A stretch of DNA of 16,229 nucleotides from CAYLZO01 sp964387775 (GTDB lineage Bacteria > Chloroflexota > Anaerolineae > JAAYZQ01). Positions 13,640 through 16,229 of the stretch are shown here, piece after piece. The notes below the pieces were generated by a model that had not been told where the DNA came from, did no database searches, and saw only the letters and a list, made by a program, of their open reading frames with translations. The position numbers and the translations under genes are program-made. Position 1 is the stretch's first letter; each line of letters starts with the position of its first letter. Where the stretch lies: positions 1 through 16,229 of the forward strand of contig CAYLZO010000114.1 of assembly GCA_964387775.1 (NCBI GenBank), in the 5' to 3' direction.

Positions 13640-14701
13640 ATGGCCGACACAAACCAGGCCCCTACCCTGAACGACCTGACAGAACAATTTCTGGGAACGA
13701 TTCAGGCGGAACGCACGGAAAGCACCTACCGCTGGGCTCTGGCGGCCTTCCAGCGCTTTATCCAAGAGACCGGCTACCCAAGCCAGGTGTCTGAGTCTGA
13801 GAACGAGGAGAGCGCCCTACCCTTTCCCATCACCAAGCTGGGGGACGACGTCCTGGAAGCGTATTACGGCTGGCTGAACGACGCGTACACGAGCCGGCAG
13901 ACGGTGCGGACCTACTTGTCCGCGCTGCGGCGTTTCCTCACCTGGCTCGACGCCAAGGACCTGCTGGCCGCCGATTTCCAGTTGGGCAAAGCCCAGAATC
14001 GCCTGAAGGCCGCCCAGAGTCAAAAGTCAAGCACGCCCTACAAACACCGCCGCGTCGATCCCGAACTGCCCCGCATTATAACATATTATGACAAGTTATC
14101 GTTGCCGCCCCAGAGCGACGACTGGCGGACCCGCGTCGAGCGGCTCAAGATCCTCCGCGCCCGGGCCATTGTCCACACCCTCTACGCTTCGGGCGGCCGG
14201 GTCAGCGAGGTCGCCAGCCTGGACCGGGAGATGGTACTCGATGGGCGCATCGACGAGGTACATATGACGGGCAAAGGTGGCCAGCCACGCGTGATCCTGC
14301 TGACGCCCGAGGCCATGGACGCCATCCAGGCCTACCTCGCCGAGCGGGACGACGACTACCTCGGCCTCTTTATCTCCCACGGGCGGGGCCGGGGCAATCC
14401 CCTGGGCCGGGGCACGATCTGGGCCGTGGTCAAAAAAGCTGTCAAGGCCCTCGGTTTGCACAAGAGCACCTCGCCCCACTCGTTCCGCCACTTTCGCGCT
14501 ACGCAACTCCTGAACGAGGGCATGCCCCTGGAGTCGGTCCAGGCCTACCTGGGCCACCAGGACATCGCCACTACGCGCAAGGTCTACGCCCACACCAAGA
14601 CGGCCGTCTTGCGAGACCAGTTGGACACGTTTGGCCGCTCCCCTGCCGAGTCTTTGGACGACTTGGAGGCGGCGCGGCGGCGGAGAGGAGTACGCGATTA
14701 G
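13640..14701 (+). CDS. Tyrosine recombinase (XerC/XerD/phage-integrase family)
   Basis: The protein has 353 residues. The N-terminal SAM-like core-binding domain (~10-110) contains STYRWALAAFQRFIQETG, then a linker (~111-140) and the catalytic domain. The full catalytic set is visible: R187 (SGGRVSEV), K212 (TGKGG), H280 and R283 (HSFRH), H306 (LGHQD) and Y316 (KVYAH). It cuts and rejoins DNA through a 3'-phosphotyrosine at a short paired site. It is slightly longer than XerC/D (~300 aa), with acidic inserts at 51-60. No other phage or transposon genes, attachment sites or repeats of its flanks are visible, so a stand-alone Xer-like or cassette recombinase is more likely than a prophage integrase. 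GGGAGGA (13628-13634) precedes the ATG. A strong promoter and a palindrome lie upstream. Confidence 0.9.
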   Translation: MADTNQAPTLNDLTEQFLGTIQAERTESTYRWALAAFQRFIQETGYPSQVSESENEESALPFPITKLGDDVLEAYYGWLNDAYTSRQTVRTYLSALRRFLTWLDAKDLLAADFQLGKAQNRLKAAQSQKSSTPYKHRRVDPELPRIITYYDKLSLPPQSDDWRTRVERLKILRARAIVHTLYASGGRVSEVASLDREMVLDGRIDEVHMTGKGGQPRVILLTPEAMDAIQAYLAERDDDYLGLFISHGRGRGNPLGRGTIWAVVKKAVKALGLHKSTSPHSFRHFRATQLLNEGMPLESVQAYLGHQDIATTRKVYAHTKTAVLRDQLDTFGRSPAESLDDLEAARRRRGVRD

Positions 14702-14738
14702 CCTCCCCTCTCCTGGATGAAGGGAATTGCCCGCGGAA

Positions 14739-15587
14739 ATGACTGTCCGAAATGAATTTACCGTAACCGTCGAAGTAGTGCCGCCAGCCGGCCCCGATGC
14801 CGAGGCCCTTTTGGCCAAGCTCGAAGCGGTGAGCTCGCTCCCCTTTGATGGCTACAGCGTCGCCACCAATCCCGTCGCCCGACCCCGGATGAGCGCCCTG
14901 GCGCTGAGCGTGTTGGTCCAGGAGCGCACCGGCAAGCCAGCCACCTTGCACTGCACCACCCGCGATCACAATCGTTTGAGCATCCAGGGCCTGTTGTGGG
15001 GCGCACGGGCGCTGGACATCGACAGCGTACTCATCTCGACCGGTGATTTCGTGGCCCTGGGCACCGGCGCCCGCACGACGACGGTGCGCGATGTGGACGT
15101 CTTTGACCTCGTACGTATGGCTCGCGAGGCAGATCTCTACACCGGTGTCGTCCTGGATCCGCGCCCCGAAACCGGCCGGCTGGACCACGAAATCCGGCGC
15201 CTCGAGCACAAAATAGAAGCCGGCGCCCAGTTCGTCGTCACCCAACCTGTCTTTGCCAGAGACGCAGCACGGGAACTCGGGGACGCAACCGCAGCGATCA
15301 ACGTCCCGATCAGCCTCGGCATCTTGCCCTTGCGCAGCGCCAACCACGCCAGGTTCTTGCACGACAAAGTCGCCGGCATCGCCGTCTCCCAGGAGGTCCG
15401 GGCGCGCATGGTGCAGGCAACCGATCCCAAAGTAGAGGGCCTGGACAATGCCCGCGAAATGTTAGACCTCGCCCGGCAGTGGTTCGCTGGCGCCTGCATC
15501 ATGCCCCCCTTTGGGCACTATCACGTGCTCCACCAGCTCCTGGGGGGAGAATCAGCGAGGCAGACCGAGGGGAAACAGAAAAGCTGA
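14739..15587 (+). CDS. Methylenetetrahydrofolate reductase family protein (MetF-like)
   Basis: This 282-residue (beta/alpha)8 flavoprotein is of the MTHFR family and would reduce 5,10-methylene-THF to 5-methyl-THF in the cytosol. The N-terminal strand VEVVPP carries the conserved Glu (E12). HCTTRDHNRL lies at 71-80, LISTGD carries the conserved Asp (D103) and FVVTQPVF carries Gln169. The C-terminal IMPPFGHY lies at 254-261. The length is close to bacterial MetF (~295). The sequence is closer to the divergent MTHFR-like proteins found beside corrinoid/one-carbon genes than to E. coli MetF. I infer FAD binding and cannot say which electron donor it uses; a ferredoxin gene lies convergently next to it. 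The ATG at 14739 is preferred, with AAGGGA 13 nt upstream. TTG at 14727 would sit on top of that ribosome binding site. It is 37 nt after the recombinase stop. Confidence 0.85.
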   Translation: MTVRNEFTVTVEVVPPAGPDAEALLAKLEAVSSLPFDGYSVATNPVARPRMSALALSVLVQERTGKPATLHCTTRDHNRLSIQGLLWGARALDIDSVLISTGDFVALGTGARTTTVRDVDVFDLVRMAREADLYTGVVLDPRPETGRLDHEIRRLEHKIEAGAQFVVTQPVFARDAARELGDATAAINVPISLGILPLRSANHARFLHDKVAGIAVSQEVRARMVQATDPKVEGLDNAREMLDLARQWFAGACIMPPFGHYHVLHQLLGGESARQTEGKQKS

Positions 15588-15641
15588 GGGGGCCGGTCTC
15601 TCCTGGAAACCGCCCCCCCCCCCTGACTCGCCACCGTCAGG
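15588..15641. terminator. Convergent-gene junction with possible hairpins and an 11-C run
   Basis: GGGGGCCGGT (15588-15597) can pair imperfectly with ACCGCCCCC starting at 15609. A second hairpin, CCTGAC (15622-15627) with GTCAGG (15636-15641), overlaps the ferredoxin stop. No T-run follows either. The position between convergent genes is the main support for termination. The run of 11 C (15613-15623) may be error-prone in sequencing. Confidence 0.35.
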
Positions 15642-15909
15642 CGGCAGCGTAGCCCGGACCTTCTTCGTAGAACGCGCGGTTCTTGTCGATCCAGTCCGCG
15701 TACTCTTCCGGCACTTCGTCCTCCGGAAAGATCGCTTCGGTCGGGCACTCGGGCCCGCAAGCGCCACAGTCAATGCACGTGTCGGGATCGATCCAGTAAG
15801 CAGCTCCCCACTCCGGATCGTCTTCGGGTCCGGCTACGATGCACTCCACCGGGCACACCTCGGCGCAAGCACCATCCCGGATGCACAACTCTGTGATAAC
15901 CCACGTCAT
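15637..15909 (-). CDS. Ferredoxin with two iron-sulfur sites, Asp-substituted (CxxDxxC)
   Basis: This 90-residue soluble electron carrier has a first motif of C9-x2-D12-x2-C15-x3-C19-P and a second motif of C45-x2-C48-x2-C51-x3-C55-P. Cluster II (C45, C48, C51, C19) should be a [4Fe-4S]. Cluster I has Asp12 where the second Cys normally lies, so it is a [3Fe-4S] or an Asp-ligated [4Fe-4S], as known for Desulfovibrio africanus ferredoxin III and (single-cluster) Pyrococcus furiosus ferredoxin. C23 is an extra cysteine. The protein is very acidic, and the ~30-residue tail after the second motif is typical of the 7Fe type. GAGAGGAGGT lies 6 nt before the ATG (on the minus strand), with a promoter ~80-105 nt upstream. 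It converges on the MTHFR-like gene and may serve redox enzymes elsewhere. Confidence 0.9.
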   Translation of the reverse strand: MTWVITELCIRDGACAEVCPVECIVAGPEDDPEWGAAYWIDPDTCIDCGACGPECPTEAIFPEDEVPEEYADWIDKNRAFYEEGPGYAAA

Positions 15910-15986
15910 GGCGACACCTCCTCTCTTTTTGAATGATTTGATTTGTAGCAGGCTCGTTGCCTGTTCTAGACGTCAAAGCGAGTCCT

Positions 15987-16016
15987 AGTTTACCACCAAT
16001 ATAGTCGGAAAGTCAA
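15987..16016 (-). promoter_or_regulatory. Candidate sigma70 promoter for the ferredoxin gene
   Basis: On the minus strand TTGACT (16016-16011) and TAAACT (15992-15987) are 18 nt apart. The start would fall near 15980, giving a ~70-nt leader with a small CAGGC/GCCTG hairpin (15949-15963). The -35 box overlaps the stop codon of the upstream small gene. Confidence 0.5.
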
Positions 16017-16165
16017 ATCGTAGGCCGCTCCAAAGAGGGATCTCGTCCGGTATCCAACTGGAGCAGCTTGCCGCAACTCTCTGCCGGGAGCACGCTGGCG
16101 ATGACGACGGGGATATCGGCGCAACCGGGCTCCTGCTTAAGCTGTAGGAAAAAGTCGTCGCCCAT
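16013..16165 (-). CDS. Small protein (50 aa) resembling part of a response-regulator receiver domain
   Basis: On the minus strand ATG 16165 opens a 50-codon frame ending in TGA at 16013-16015. It is preceded by GGGGAGGTG, a strong but closely spaced ribosome binding site, and a TATAAT box 26 nt further up. The first ~28 residues (MGDDFFLQLKQEP, then IPVVIASVLPAES) look like the helix 3 - strand 4 - helix 4 part of a CheY-like receiver, where DGxxFLxxLKxDPxxxxIPVIxxS is common. The phosphoacceptor Asp strand before it and the Lys strand after it are absent. The tail (~32-50) has no clear counterpart. It is either a relic of a response regulator or a real micro-protein; the intact promoter and ribosome binding site favour expression. 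It lies upstream of the ferredoxin in the same direction. Confidence 0.5.
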   Translation of the reverse strand: MGDDFFLQLKQEPGCADIPVVIASVLPAESCGKLLQLDTGRDPSLERPTI

Positions 16166-16190
16166 CACCTCCCCTGTTTGAAGCGGCTCT

Positions 16191-16219
16191 ATTATACCAC
16201 AACCGGCCCAAGTACAAAA
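16191..16219 (-). promoter_or_regulatory. Extended -10 promoter upstream of the 50-aa gene
   Basis: On the minus strand the sequence TGGTATAAT gives a perfect -10 box (16196-16191) with an extended TGn element. A weak -35 could be TTTTGT (16219-16214) with a 17-nt spacer, or TTGTAC with a 15-nt spacer. It may drive both the small gene and the ferredoxin. Confidence 0.65.
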
Positions 16220-16229
16220 TCGTCACACC

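Noticed and set aside
13640..14701. Prophage or integrative element marked by the tyrosine recombinase
   Set aside because: No phage, transfer or relaxase genes, tRNA or attachment repeats are visible on either side.
14727..14738. TTG 14727 as the MTHFR-like start
   Set aside because: It would begin right on the AAGGGA ribosome binding site; ATG 14739 has more reasonable spacing and starts just before the conserved first strand.

Overview
The window is GC-rich (roughly two thirds G+C by eye) and densely coded, almost entirely on the plus strand. It carries membrane-anchored surface-glycan genes, a stand-alone magnesium-chelatase-type AAA+ ATPase, a YdjM-type membrane protein and several families of short intragenic repeats. 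Together these suggest a filamentous Chloroflexota bacterium (Anaerolineae/Caldilineae-like). That assignment is inferred from protein flavour and repeat style; there is no rRNA or other marker gene to settle it.

Region 1 (1-7146) is a surface polysaccharide module. It holds a large fusion of a glycoside-hydrolase-like domain to an O-antigen-ligase/polymerase-type membrane domain, a UDP-glucuronate decarboxylase-type (UDP-xylose-forming) SDR enzyme, a second O-antigen-ligase-type protein, a GtrA-like flippase-type protein and a GT4 glycosyltransferase. The genes overlap or nearly abut and read as one operon. Region 2 (7147-8960) is a 218-bp gap holding a short inverted/direct repeat system that runs into the start codon of a GT39/PMT-type membrane glycosyltransferase.

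Region 3 (8965-13541) is a tight cluster: a ChlI/BchI-like AAA+ ATPase, a 78-aa hypothetical protein, a six-helix hypothetical membrane protein, a YdjM-family protein with an unusual ~210-residue C-terminal extension, and a membrane-anchored alpha/beta hydrolase. No chelatase D or H partner lies in the window. Region 4 (13542-15587) starts with a near-consensus sigma70 promoter and a palindrome over the expected transcription start. It then has a solitary tyrosine recombinase and a methylenetetrahydrofolate-reductase-family protein. Region 5 (15588-16229) is on the minus strand: a ferredoxin with Asp in place of one cluster cysteine and, upstream of it, a 50-codon gene resembling a slice of a response-regulator receiver domain, with its own strong promoter.

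The most distinctive signal is the set of 7-bp-period tandem repeats embedded in frame in coding sequence. They occur at four positions in the first gene and as a 15-unit (105-bp, frame-preserving) tract in the GT39 gene. There are also a near-perfect long hairpin at the ligase/GtrA junction, a hairpin at the active-site loop of the glycoside-hydrolase-like domain, and the start-codon-overlapping repeats upstream of the GT39 gene. No tRNA, rRNA, CRISPR array or complete insertion sequence was seen. No intergenic stretch exceeds about 220 bp.
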